Assembly: GCA_016946835.1 (NCBI GenBank)
Contig: JACVTC010000009.1
Span: 750,001 to 770,000, forward strand
DNA: 20,000 nt
Direction of reading: 5' to 3'
From: Neocallimastix lanati (nom. inval.)
Lineage: Eukaryota > Neocallimastigomycota > Neocallimastigomycetes > Neocallimastigales > Neocallimastigaceae
A program made the position numbers and the translations under genes. Numbering within the stretch: the first letter of the stretch is position 1; each line of letters opens with the position of its first letter. The notes beneath the pieces are model-generated. The model searched no databases. It was not told the DNA's origin and was given only the letters and a program-made list of their open reading frames with translations. Shown piece by piece: positions 9,186 to 19,139 of the stretch.

Positions 9186-9420
9186 ATGATTATATTAATG
9201 AAGAAGTATACAATTATGCTACTTTCAGAGTGAGGGCAGAGTGAGGTGAAATACAGGTTAAAAATATAGCTTGGTATAATTAAATTTTGTAATTAATTCT
9301 GTATTATTGATGAAATTCATTATTTATGTCATTTAATATATTATTTTTAATGGATTACAGTCATTTCTAATATAATGATCGAATTTTATTTGTTTTTCGT
9401 TTGATTAATAATCAAAAAAG
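9186..9420 (+). other. GC-richer island with a 10-bp direct repeat
   Basis: CAGAGTGAGG occurs twice (9226-9235, 9237-9246), in the most G-rich patch of the intergenic DNA. One + frame opens at ATG 9186 (MIILMKKYTIMLLSE) and stops at TGA 9231. The same frame further on gives FCIIDEIHYLCHLIYYF and WITVISNIMIEFYLFFV with TAG, TAA and TGA stops between. A decayed coding sequence or a small RNA gene are both conceivable; neither is shown. Confidence 0.25.
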
Positions 9421-9458
9421 AATTTATTTTGTGCAACATTAGTTCATATTAACTAATA

Positions 9459-9527
9459 AACTCTAATATATGATACATCAGTAATTTATATAATGAATAA
9501 ATTAATAATTTATTATATATTAGAGTT
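9459..9527. repeat. 13-bp inverted repeat with 43-nt spacer
   Basis: AACTCTAATATAT (9459-9471) is the exact reverse complement of 9515-9527. Possible small fold-back; no function evident. Confidence 0.55.
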
Positions 9528-11439
9528 CATAACAAATTAAAATATTTACTAATAAAATATATAATTTTTTTTTTTTTAATTTTCAAAAGTAATTTATATT
9601 TAAAAAAGATATATATTTTTTATTTTTTTACTATTTGATATTAGAATATGAATTAAAATAAGTAGGAATTTAATTTTATTTATTTCTTATTACAAATATA
9701 ATTTTCTTTATTTTCATTAATTTTCTATCAACAAGAATATTTTTTTACATTTATTTTACTGTGACTTTGAATTATTCATCTATTAATTCATGCTTAAATT
9801 TATTAAAAGTTATGTCAATTTATTTATTATTAATAAAGTTTAATAGATTTCCTTTCAAAAAAAAATTTTTTTTTTTTGTTTTTTTGATAATAAATTAAAT
9901 TTTTAAAATTAAAAAAAAAAATTACATCAAATATATTAAAATTAATATTAAATAACTAACAATATATTACAATACAATATAATACAATATAAAATATTAT
10001 TAATAGTTGATTATATTATTAAAAATTTTTTTTTAAAGTTAATATAAATTATCTTATTGTACTAAATTATTATATATTACTTTATTGTATTTGTATATTA
10101 TTATCAAGTATTATTAAATTAGATTTAATATAATAATATATTAATGATTTATTTAATAATATATGAAAGAATATGAAATTTTTTATTAATAAATAAAGTT
10201 ATTTGAAATGATTATCAATTTAATATGTAATAACTTTTTTTAAAAAAAAAAAAAAAAAAACAGAATATATAATTAAAATTTTATTATTAAATAAAGTTAA
10301 TTATAAATAAATAGTATTAAACAATAAAATTTAACATTATTAATAATTTATTATTTATATATTTATATTCTTTTAATTAAAATTATTGTCTAATAAATCT
10401 ATAATAAATATAGTTGAAATTTTATTATTGGTTTATAATTGTTTCTTTAACTAGGCATTTTTTTTTCATTGCTATAAATTTGGTATAAAAAATATTAATA
10501 TAAAAGAAAACATATTTCACTTTTAAAAAACCTTTATTCATTTTTTTAGTTTTAACTTATTTTAAATTAGATAGTGTTTTTTTTTTTTTTTTTATCATTT
10601 AGGTTTTTTTTTTTTTTATTATTATATAGAGTATTAATTAAAATAGTAAAAAAAAAAAGATATAAACTTTTTTTTTTTATTATTGAAATTATAAATAATT
10701 AAATAAAAAAAAATCAACAACAACAAAAAAAAAAAAAAAAAAAAAAAAAAGAGTAATGAAGAAAAACTTTTTTATTAAATAGAGTAAAGGAATTTTTTAT
10801 TTCATTTTGCAATAATAAAATTCATAAATTATAAGACTTTTTATCCTTTTTTTTTTATTATTATCTTTTTTTTTTTTTTTTTTCAATTTTACTTTTTTTT
10901 TAAAAAAAGTTTTAATTTATTAACTTAATGGTTTATATAAAAATTTTATACCAATTAAAAATATAATTAGTAATTAACTTGATTTAATTTTAAAGTTATA
11001 TATATTTATTATAGCACTATATAAATTTATTTTTTTTATATAGTACTTTATTATTTATTTATTTTAATTTCAATTTATTAAATATATACTTGGTATTATA
11101 ATAAAAGAAAAACTTTAATTTTTTTATATTTATTATAAAAAAATTAGAGTATATAAAATAAAGTAATAAGTAGTAAATAGATAAATAAATCAATTTTTTT
11201 TATTATTTGAAGTTTTTAATAATTTTTATATATTTAAATAAAAGTTATATAATTTCAAATAAACCAACAAACGAAAAAGAAAACTATTTATTACAAATAT
11301 AGAAATAAATAAATAATAATACAACTAAATAGAAATAATTAACTAATAGAATTAAAAAATATAAAAATATATTTAAAATTGAATTTAAATTAGATAAAAA
11401 TTATATAAAATAAAAAAAAAAAGAAAAAAAAAATAAACC
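9528..11439. other. AT desert upstream of the gene
   Basis: About 1.9 kb with no gene. Long A or T runs stand out at 10240-10260, 10579-10593 and 10724-10750. No GC-richer island of note. Confidence 0.6.
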
Positions 11440-11624
11440 AATAGGTATATTTATAAATACAAGATAAAAAATATATAATCACTAAAAATAAAAAAAAAAA
11501 AAATTAATAGCAATTTACAATAATTTCTACTTAATATAAAATCAAACACAAGACAATAAAAATCTTTTTGAAAAAAAATTGTTATATATATATAAATCGT
11601 TTTATTTAGCCATAAGTAAATATC

Positions 11625-11655
<31 letters not shown>

Positions 11656-11705
11656 ATAAAATATTTAATAAATAGAAAATAAATGATAATAGTATAATAT
11701 TAAAA
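11440..11705 (+). promoter_or_regulatory. Putative promoter / 5' leader of the PH-domain gene
   Basis: The stretch directly before the first ATG holds a TATA-like TATATATATAAATCG (11583-11597), a poly-A tract of about 29 bases (11625-11653) and an A-rich leader ending AAAAATGG. TATA-like words are everywhere here, so only position supports the call. Confidence 0.17.
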
Positions 11706-11712
11706 ATGGAAG
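11706..11712 (+). CDS. Candidate 7-nt first coding exon (ATG GAA G)
   Basis: ATGGAAG is followed at once by GTATGT (11713-11718), a consensus fungal 5' splice site. The ATG has a favourable context (AAAAATGG). Joined to an acceptor at TAG 11986-11988 it gives ATG GAA GAG GAA GCT, in frame with the long ORF and recreating the same Glu codon. Joined to AAG ending at 11952 it is also in frame and adds residues EESKNNKYSN before the Met at 11979. Joining to TAG at 11974 would instead hit a stop after six codons. No strong branch point is visible near 11988. Confidence 0.45.
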
Positions 11713-11988
11713 GTATGTTCATATTCTTTTAAAGAGATAATACTATAATATTCTTTTTTAAATATAAATTAGATTTTAAAGTTTCATTATCTTAATCAAT
11801 TAATATATATATTTATTAACTGTGATTTGATTATTAATATATATATATATGCTTTTTTTTTTTATTCATTGCTTAAATAATATTTATTTATTTATTCTTT
11901 TATATTATAAAATTTATTATTTTTTATGTATATTACAAATATAAATATAAAGAATCAAAAAATAATAAATATAGCAATATGCCAATAG
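11713..11988 (+). other. Candidate intron in the PH-domain gene
   Basis: GTATGT donor at 11713. The preferred acceptor is TAG 11986-11988 (276-nt intron); the alternative is AAG at 11950-11952 (240 nt). Composition is almost pure A/T, as expected for an intron of this genome. It contains the ATG at 11979, the start if the intron is not spliced. Confidence 0.45.
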
Positions 11989-14900
11989 AGGAAGCTATAA
12001 AAAGTCTTAAAATTCAAAGACAGAAATTAGGGGAATTAAAAGAAAAACAACGTTATATGGTAGAAAATGATCCGAATAATGATAAATTAAAAAATGAATT
12101 TAATAAAGAGTGGAAAGAAATTCTTGGAGAGATTAGTGATATCTACGCTCTTAATGAAAATATTAATAGAATAAATGAAACTTCTACTAGTAAAGTATCA
12201 AGTAAAGATAAAAATATGAATATGGATGGCAATTATAGTAGTCAAGATGAACCAACTATTGATGATTTAAAAGGTTTCTTAACTGATTATAATTCGGAAT
12301 CTGATGATGAATATGCTCATAGAAAAAGAATGATTCGTAATCAGAGGAAAAAATTTATGGAAGAGAAATATTTTGAGCTAATGTCACGGAATCTTCAAAA
12401 TATGACACCTTCTTCTACTGACGAGTATGATCGTTCTTCCAATACCACCAATGGTGTTAAAAGTAATTTATACAGTAGTAAATCAAAACTTGATGAACTC
12501 ATAGATAATCGTGATCATTTAGATTTTACTACTAAAGGTAGTCGCTATTTGGATGATTATGATGAAAGTGGTCGCCGTATTGTAAATAATAATAAGAATA
12601 ATACTAATACTACTACTACTACGACGACTACTACAACAACTACTACTAATAATAATAATAAAAATGTCAGTAGTAACAGTAAAATAAATAGTATAGATCA
12701 ACTTCAAGAAAAGGATTCAAATAATGATACAAGTGGTCCTATTATTAATGAGGATATGTTAAATGACTTGAATAATATCAAAGAATTTGATAAGGCTATT
12801 CAGAAAGCTAATCTTGTGGATGATTATGATGATTTAAATATGTTCAAGAATCGTAAAATGCCATCAGGTCCTTCTTCTTCAGGTGTAGGAGGTACCATCA
12901 AATCTGGTCCAATAAACAATGATTTCAATGAAGATATGCTAAGAAATCCAGGTTATATGATGAATAATATGGATGTCTCTTCTAATCGCAATTATAATCC
13001 AATGCCACGTAGAAATAGACATCATATTGAATCAATACCTCTTCAGGATTTAGATGATTATATTGATGTTAATAGTCTTAGAAAGGGTAGCAATGGTATG
13101 GGTACAGTAAATCATCCAATCAATAATAATCCAATCATCGGTGGTTTTGATATGCCACCTCTTGATGATAACTATAGATATTCCCCTTCATTATCATCCA
13201 AACAAGGTATAATGAATAGTACAAATCAATGGAATCGTTCTCCAATGAGACCACCAATGGGTGCTCCAACACCACCACTCTCAAATATAAATGCAAACCT
13301 TAGTAATAGAGGGTCACCTAATATGAATGGTATGAGACCCATGGGTCCCATGGGCGGTATGAAGAGAATGAATCCAATAGGTATGATGTCAAGTGCAGCT
13401 GCTAAAGAATGGAATCAATTAGAAGAAGAATTAGGTGATGGTGATATTGAAGATATTCTTGATAGTGACATTGACGACATCATGGATAATCCAAAATCTA
13501 AAGAATATAAGGGTAATAAGGCTCTTAAACTTTTAGGTGTAGGTGCTAAAAGTGGAGCCTTAAATAAACCAGTAAGGTATGGTGGTGGTGGCGGTAGGAA
13601 AGGTTTTAACGGTTCTATACCTAAAGAAAAACCAAGTGTTATTCCAATGAGTGGTCTTAGTAATAAGCCATATATCATGCCTGAATCGAAAAGCTTTGAT
13701 AATATACCTGGTATGAATAGTATGAATAACTCTTTCTCTCCTGAACCTATGGGTTCATTTATGTCTGCACCTGATAAATTAAATAATATGAGTATGAATA
13801 TGAACATGAGTATGAATAATATATCAATGGGTATGAATGGTATGAGCATGGGTAATATGAGTGGAATGAATATGAATCCATTAGGAAAAGGAAATAATAA
13901 TTCCATAAATAATGATAATAAGAGTGGTAAGGCTATGAAATTTTTAGGTTATAAATCTAATAATAATAATAAACCATCCGTTATAAATACTAATCCGGTA
14001 TTGGCTGGTATGAATATGTCACCAGACTATAATAATAGTTTTAGTATGAGTATGTCACCTAATGGTAATGGTAATAATAATAATAATGTAAATGCTTCCT
14101 TCATGATTAATAATGATGGTTCTATGAAGGGTTTCCAAAATTTAAATTCACCAAATGAAATATCACCAATTAAAACAGTTAATATGGATAGTAACATTCC
14201 ATTAAGTGGTCTAACCAGCCCTCAATTCAATGAAAAACCATCCTCTATGGGTTTAAAGAATGATCCACGTTTTAAAAATAATAATTTCAATAATACCTCA
14301 ATGGATGCAAATATGAAACGTATGAATGATTCTCATAATAAATCTTCTCTTTCCTTTAGAGTGGATGAATCAATGATGAGTAATGGATCCTTAGGTAGTA
14401 ATGGTAATGGTAATTATGGTCATAGTCGTAACCATAGTCATAGCTATAATAATAATAATAATAATAACAATAGTAATCATCATCGTCAAAATTCATCTAG
14501 TAATCTTAAATCTGATCGAGGCTTAGATTTTAGTCGACCACGCGATCCAAAGAGTATGCGTCCAGAAGATAAATTAGATGCTATAATTTTACCTTCTCTT
14601 ACCGTCACTATGAAACAAATTACTATTCATGAATTGACAAGCTCAAATGCCAATAATATTTTAACTTCGGGTTATCTCTTAAAACGTAGTTCCAGTCTTT
14701 TTAAGAAGTGGAAACATCGTTATTTCATTCTCTGTTCAGATAACTTATACTGCTTTGCCTCAAATCAACCTAATGAAAAGTCTCTCTTATGTATTCCAAT
14801 TACAAAGGATGCTGTGGTTCGTAGTCACAGTGAAGAAAATAAATTTATTATTATTTTAATTGCGGTATGGTATGAATTCAATATTGTTCAAAAAGAATTT

Positions 14901-16718
14901 TATTTCCAAGCTATTAATGAAGAAGAAATGAATTTATGGGTAAAACAAATTAAAATGGCTATCACCGTCGAAAAGTTTAAGAGAACTAGTCTTCCAAAGG
15001 TTCCTGTTCTTCCAACTTCTTTATTAGAAAATGTAAAGAATTCAAATGAAAGTAATAGTTTGGCTAATACCACTGCTGGTAGTTCAACTACCTTAGCTCA
15101 AAATAGTATCTCCAATTCTATTAGTAGTTTTGATAGTAGTAACTCAAAAGCAAAATCTACTCGAAGTAATGGTGGCCATCCAAACCTTTTAGAGGAAAGT
15201 ACCTTTAGAAATAGTCGTGATTATGATATGAGTTTTGATTCCTCTTCTCAACGAAAGGGTCATATGTCTCATATGTCTAATCTTTCATCAACGTCTACTC
15301 AGGATAGAGAAAATACTTCATTTGCATCTCTTCCCTCCCTTCCAGCTAAAGTGATACCAAATCCTAATGAACATCGTAGTTCCGGCTTACATCAACGTAT
15401 CAATGATATTAAAATGGAAGAAAAGCATAATTCCATTAAAAGTAGTTCTAATCTCAGTTTTACTTCAAGTATAGATTCCTTGAATGATACCAATACCACA
15501 TTAAAGAATGGTACTTCTCCAGCTCTTTCTTCTGCTTCAACTGCTGTTTCTATTTCCAAGAATTCTAATGATGGTAAAGTAGAAAAGATAGAATTCCCTG
15601 CTAGAATATCTAGTAATAAACATCATCATAAAAGTCAATATAAAAATAAAATGGAAATAGAAAAACTATTAAAGAAAAAGAGAGAATATATGAATAGTAA
15701 TAATAATAATAATAGTAATAGTAATACTACTACTACTACTAATAATAATAATAATATAAATAATGCTACAGAAGATTTTTTCAAACATGCTTCCTTAGAT
15801 TCTGATAATATCAATAATATTTCTGCTATCTTAGATACCACAATTACGGATTTAAAACTTCATAGTAAGGATTTAGATTTCAGTGATGAAGATTTTTCTA
15901 TTGTTATGGATGAAGATTTTAATAATAAAAGTAAATTAGCTGAAAATAGTTTCTATATTCATTCTGGTGATGATGAAAAGAGTTTTAGTAAGAATTTCAC
16001 TGAAAACAGTATTGATTCCTCGAGCATAAATAAAAATAAAATATCTACTGATTATAGTAACCCTAATTATGGAAAGGTTATTATCACTGAAATTAGTCGT
16101 AAAGATTCTGATGGCGCCGATTATTGTGTTCGTCCAGCTAGACGTCATCATCAACGTTCTCGTTCTGAAGGTAGTAACTTAAGATCAGTTGCTACCCTTA
16201 TTGATAAAGAAAATAAAAAAGATAATTTATTTAATGGTCGTTCTAAACTTCATAGTTCATTTATTAGTGTTAATAGTGGAGATGAAGAAGAAGAGGGAGA
16301 TTTATCTATGTATCAAGAAATTTTATCCTCAAATAAAACTAATTATCGTATTTCTCGTGGTAATCTTACTCTTAAATCCGAATCACAAGAAAAGGATGAA
16401 ACGAAGGAACAAACGAAACACCATTCCATTGAATCATATAATTCTCAAACTCAAAATCAAACTCTTAAAGGAGAAACTTTAAAACAAATAAATAACATAA
16501 ACAATAATCAAATCTCCGATAATGATGAAAAGATATCAAATTCAAAATTTGATGAAAAAAATACTGATAGTCTTGCTATTGATAATGAAAGTACCATAAA
16601 ATATGAAAAAAGTGTTTCCAATTATAATATTGATGATTCAGTTACGACAACTGAAGAATATTTTAAGAAGGCTTTATCCGAATTAGCAGCTTTATCCAAT
16701 TTAAGTAAAAAGAAATAA
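11979..16718 (+). CDS. Large Asn/Ser/Met-rich protein with one PH domain
   Basis: The only intact gene: 1,579 codons from ATG 11979 to TAA 16716-16718, or about 1,578-1,590 residues if the upstream mini-exon is used. Residues 1-65 are charged and probably helical (coiled-coil-like). An acidic segment lies at 92-112 (IDDLKGFL, SESDDEY), T13 at 211-223, G5 at 535-539, a Met/Asn/Ser repeat at 604-632, N8 at 824-831 and an Asn/Thr tract near 1240-1265. The PH domain spans about 898-995. It starts GYLLKR, has a basic first loop (FKKWKHRYF, fitting the K-Xn-K/R-X-R phosphoinositide-binding pattern) and ends with the invariant helix Trp, W987 (NLWVKQIKMAI). A short motif K-A-[LM]-K-[LF]-L-G occurs twice (514-520 and 651-657). 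The C-terminus EEYFKKALSELAALSNLSKKK is a likely amphipathic helix. PH domains bind membrane phosphoinositides or proteins, so a membrane-recruited scaffold or signalling role is inferred; no catalytic domain is present. I recognise no named orthologue. Confidence 0.96.
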   Translation: MPIEEAIKSLKIQRQKLGELKEKQRYMVENDPNNDKLKNEFNKEWKEILGEISDIYALNENINRINETSTSKVSSKDKNMNMDGNYSSQDEPTIDDLKGFLTDYNSESDDEYAHRKRMIRNQRKKFMEEKYFELMSRNLQNMTPSSTDEYDRSSNTTNGVKSNLYSSKSKLDELIDNRDHLDFTTKGSRYLDDYDESGRRIVNNNKNNTNTTTTTTTTTTTTTNNNNKNVSSNSKINSIDQLQEKDSNNDTSGPIINEDMLNDLNNIKEFDKAIQKANLVDDYDDLNMFKNRKMPSGPSSSGVGGTIKSGPINNDFNEDMLRNPGYMMNNMDVSSNRNYNPMPRRNRHHIESIPLQDLDDYIDVNSLRKGSNGMGTVNHPINNNPIIGGFDMPPLDDNYRYSPSLSSKQGIMNSTNQWNRSPMRPPMGAPTPPLSNINANLSNRGSPNMNGMRPMGPMGGMKRMNPIGMMSSAAAKEWNQLEEELGDGDIEDILDSDIDDIMDNPKSKEYKGNKALKLLGVGAKSGALNKPVRYGGGGGRKGFNGSIPKEKPSVIPMSGLSNKPYIMPESKSFDNIPGMNSMNNSFSPEPMGSFMSAPDKLNNMSMNMNMSMNNISMGMNGMSMGNMSGMNMNPLGKGNNNSINNDNKSGKAMKFLGYKSNNNNKPSVINTNPVLAGMNMSPDYNNSFSMSMSPNGNGNNNNNVNASFMINNDGSMKGFQNLNSPNEISPIKTVNMDSNIPLSGLTSPQFNEKPSSMGLKNDPRFKNNNFNNTSMDANMKRMNDSHNKSSLSFRVDESMMSNGSLGSNGNGNYGHSRNHSHSYNNNNNNNNSNHHRQNSSSNLKSDRGLDFSRPRDPKSMRPEDKLDAIILPSLTVTMKQITIHELTSSNANNILTSGYLLKRSSSLFKKWKHRYFILCSDNLYCFASNQPNEKSLLCIPITKDAVVRSHSEENKFIIILIAVWYEFNIVQKEFYFQAINEEEMNLWVKQIKMAITVEKFKRTSLPKVPVLPTSLLENVKNSNESNSLANTTAGSSTTLAQNSISNSISSFDSSNSKAKSTRSNGGHPNLLEESTFRNSRDYDMSFDSSSQRKGHMSHMSNLSSTSTQDRENTSFASLPSLPAKVIPNPNEHRSSGLHQRINDIKMEEKHNSIKSSSNLSFTSSIDSLNDTNTTLKNGTSPALSSASTAVSISKNSNDGKVEKIEFPARISSNKHHHKSQYKNKMEIEKLLKKKREYMNSNNNNNSNSNTTTTTNNNNNINNATEDFFKHASLDSDNINNISAILDTTITDLKLHSKDLDFSDEDFSIVMDEDFNNKSKLAENSFYIHSGDDEKSFSKNFTENSIDSSSINKNKISTDYSNPNYGKVIITEISRKDSDGADYCVRPARRHHQRSRSEGSNLRSVATLIDKENKKDNLFNGRSKLHSSFISVNSGDEEEEGDLSMYQEILSSNKTNYRISRGNLTLKSESQEKDETKEQTKHHSIESYNSQTQNQTLKGETLKQINNINNNQISDNDEKISNSKFDEKNTDSLAIDNESTIKYEKSVSNYNIDDSVTTTEEYFKKALSELAALSNLSKKK

Positions 16719-16727
16719 AAGTCTGAA

Positions 16728-16765
<38 letters not shown>

Positions 16766-16835
16766 TAATGATAATAAAATAAAATAAAATTTATCATTCG
16801 AATCATACCACCTGTTTTTTGTTTTTACTGAATAT

Positions 16836-16874
<39 letters not shown>

Positions 16875-16990
16875 AGAAAAAAAAGAAAGGAAAACAATAA
16901 ATTTTCTTTTATATTAATATTTAGATATTTATTTTATTTTATAAAACAGTTTATATAATATATATTTTTTCTTCTCTTTTTTTTTTTCAA

Positions 16991-17026
<36 letters not shown>

Positions 17027-17060
17027 TATAAATATATATATAAACGAATAAACGAATAAA
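16719..17060 (+). other. Putative 3' UTR and downstream AT stretch
   Basis: After the stop come (AAT)n at about 16728-16760, AATAAAA words and a GC-richer patch CGAATCATACCACCTG (16799-16814). Poly-A at 16841-16868 and poly-T at 16993-17014 follow. AATAAA-like signals are too frequent here to place the poly(A) site. Confidence 0.4.
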
Positions 17061-17064
17061 CAAA

Positions 17065-17100
17065 ATGGAAAAAAGAATTTTTATTCAAATATATTTAACC

Positions 17101-17161
<61 letters not shown>

Positions 17162-17202
17162 ATAATAATAATAATAATACTGGAAAAACAATTCTAACGT
17201 AA
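17065..17202 (+). other. Short ORF running through an A54 tract
   Basis: ATG 17065 (context ACAAAATGG) gives MEKRIFIQIYLTPS, then a Lys run from the A54 tract (17106-17159), an Asn run and TGKTILT before TAA 17200-17202; 45 codons. The start and the CCCCCTC patch are gene-like, but a Lys17 run from a homopolymer is not credible coding. It may be a decayed gene start or chance. Confidence 0.12.
17106..17159 (+). repeat. A54 homopolymer
   Basis: 54 consecutive A, the longest homopolymer in the window, followed by (AAT)7. Its length is prone to slippage and sequencing error. Confidence 0.95.
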
Positions 17203-18008
17203 TATTAACAAATTTATAAAATAAAATAATAAAGTAATATATAATATATACAATAAAATTATAACAAACGAAATATTAAAAATAAAAATAAAAATAAAAA
17301 AAATTACTATAGATATAAAAATTAAAATCAATACTAATTCAAACAACTATTATCATATTAAAAATACAATATATAAAATCAATTCAATAAAAAAAATAAA
17401 AAAAAAAAAAAAAAAGTTATATATTATTCATAAAGTTGATTATTAGTATTAATATATTAAATAAATAAATAAATAAATAAAGAGGATAGTTTAAATTAGA
17501 TGTATATATAAAAATATTCTAATCTTAAACTCTTCATACTTAATTTTTATTCAAAAGCTTAATCGAACCAAAACAAAATCAAAACAAAAATAAAAAAAAA
17601 AAAAAAAAAAATTATATAGATATTAAAGGTTTTTGAAAACATTTGTAAAAATTAAGTAACATTAAAAAAAAAATAAAATTAAAAAATAAAAATAAAATAA
17701 AAATAAAATACTTATATATATATTATAAATTTAAATAAAAATTTTAAATAAAATTTTAAATAAAAAAAAAAAAAAAAAAAAAAAAGTGTCGTCTTAAATA
17801 ATGAATAATAATAATATTATTATTATTATTATTTTTATTATATTTTTTTGAGTATTTTTAATTTATACATTTTTAATTTATTTATTTATTATTATTAAGT
17901 TTTTATTATTTTATAATTTTTATTTTAAAGTTAATATTTACTTTATATTTTAAATTTTTAGTAATAATGATTTAGAAATTGATCAAAAATGATAAATAAT
18001 AATATTAA

Positions 18009-18039
<31 letters not shown>

Positions 18040-18046
18040 TTTTTGA
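17203..18046. other. AT desert, no clear gene
   Basis: Poly-A tracts at 17400-17415, 17592-17610 and 17763-17785, and (TA)n at 18009-18030. One + stretch (17517-17592) is open and ends LNRTKTKSKQK before TAA, with slightly higher GC; too short and Lys-rich to call. Confidence 0.5.
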
Positions 18047-18175
18047 CATTAATATCCTAAGGAAAATTGATTAAGGCAAAATCAATCTTTGATATTTAAA
18101 TTATAATTCTAAGAGTCTCTTTCTGCTTCTTAACTATTGCAACAGCAGCAACAACAACAACAACAAAAATAATAT
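18047..18175 (+). pseudogene. PolyQ-encoding gene remnant
   Basis: One + frame from 18047 to a TAA just after the tract reads YPKEN, LRQNQSLIFKL, ESLSAS and LL followed by nine Gln codons (CAA and CAG mixed) and Lys, with five internal stops. Each stop is TAA or TGA, one C-to-T change from CAA or CGA. GC is well above the flanks. The mixed CAA/CAG usage favours a former coding tract over a simple CAA repeat. The other two frames are also fairly open over the repeat, so frame choice is uncertain. Confidence 0.3.
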
Positions 18176-18600
18176 TTATACTTATTATAATTATAATAAC
18201 AACCTATATTTTCTTTCAATTTTTTTTTTATTTTTTTTTTTTTTTTTTTTTATTATTTTTTAATTTTATATATTCATTCATTTATATTTAAATTATTATT
18301 ATTTTTTTTTCTTTATAATATACCCTTGTTTTTAATTTAAAATTTTTAAAATTTTATTTTCACTTCTTATTTTTATAATTTTTTTTATAATTTTTTTTAT
18401 AATTTTTTTTTTTTTTTTTATATTATTTTTTTTATTTTTTATTTCGAAGGAAGATATAAATTTTTTTTTTTTTTGAAGATTTATATTTATTATATTTATT
18501 ATTTTTATATTTATTATATTTATTAAAAACTTAAATTTTTTTTTTATTATCATCCCTCATTATTTTTATTATTATCAGAAATTTAATTGAGTGAATTAAT
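18176..18600. other. T-rich stretch, no gene
   Basis: Poly-T runs and TTTTTTATAA repeats. A 73-codon minus-strand frame here (18332-18553) is almost all Lys, Ile and Asn and follows from the T-runs. Nothing else supported. Confidence 0.6.
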
Positions 18601-18662
18601 CGTATTATTAAAATAAAAATAAAAAAATAAAAAATAAAAAAATAAAAAAATAAAAAATAAAA

Positions 18663-18851
18663 TAAATAGTAAAGTAGTATATAAAAGAGCAAAAAATAAA
18701 CGGTGAAGTATATATATATAAAAGAGTAAAAATAAATAGTGAAGTTATAAAAAGAGTACAGTATTAAAAATAAAATAAAATAAATAGAAAAGTAATATAT
18801 AAAAGAGTAAAATAAAATAAATAGTGGAGTAGTATATAACAGAGTAAAGTA
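18663..18851 (+). repeat. Degenerate minisatellite, five copies of 34-48 bp
   Basis: Units start with TAAATAG or TAAACGG at 18663, 18697, 18733, 18781 and 18818 and contain GTGAAGT-like and ATATAAAAGAGTA words. Divergence between copies suggests an older expansion than the 22-bp array at 7374. Confidence 0.8.
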
Positions 18852-18958
18852 TTGTTAAAATATATCAATAATTCAACAATCATAGATTATTGATATAAAC
18901 CGGAAAATTTAATTTTAATTTGAGATGAACGTTTTAATAGGTTAAAATATTTAATAAT
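18760..18958 (-). pseudogene. Minus-strand coding-like remnant next to the minisatellite
   Basis: On the minus strand 18958-18890 is open and includes KYFNLLKRSSQIKIKFSGLY. After one TAA (18887-18889) the same frame gives a 39-codon ORF starting MIVELLIYFNNTLLCYILL, strongly hydrophobic and running into the minisatellite. This could be a decayed membrane-protein segment whose coding part was expanded into the repeat. An 11-bp inverted repeat (18862-18872 with 18886-18896) lies inside. No family recognised. Confidence 0.22.
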
Positions 18959-18989
18959 AAATAAATAAATAAATAAATAAATAAATGTA

Positions 18990-19103
18990 TAAATAAATAA
19001 ATGTATAAATAAATAATAAATAATTGAATAATAAATAACAAATAGTAAATAATAAATATATAAATAATAAATAATAATAATATAAAGTCTGTATTTATAA
19101 TAA

Positions 19104-19139
<36 letters not shown>

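Noticed and set aside
11584-11596. TATA box as a firm promoter call
   Set aside because: TATATATA occurs dozens of times in the window, so the motif alone has no value; kept only as a low-confidence regional note.
12519-12707. 62-codon minus-strand frame
   Set aside because: Antisense of the Thr/Asn tract.
13415-13906. 163-codon minus-strand open frame
   Set aside because: Antisense shadow of the Met/Asn-rich part of the PH gene; Phe/Ile/Pro/Leu-rich composition follows from the sense codons.
15635-16154. Two minus-strand frames opposite the 3' part of the gene
   Set aside because: Antisense shadows of the Asn/Thr and acidic stretches.
16189-16482. 97-codon + strand open frame
   Set aside because: Alternative frame within the main gene, rich in Lys/Ile/Leu, no own start context or domain.
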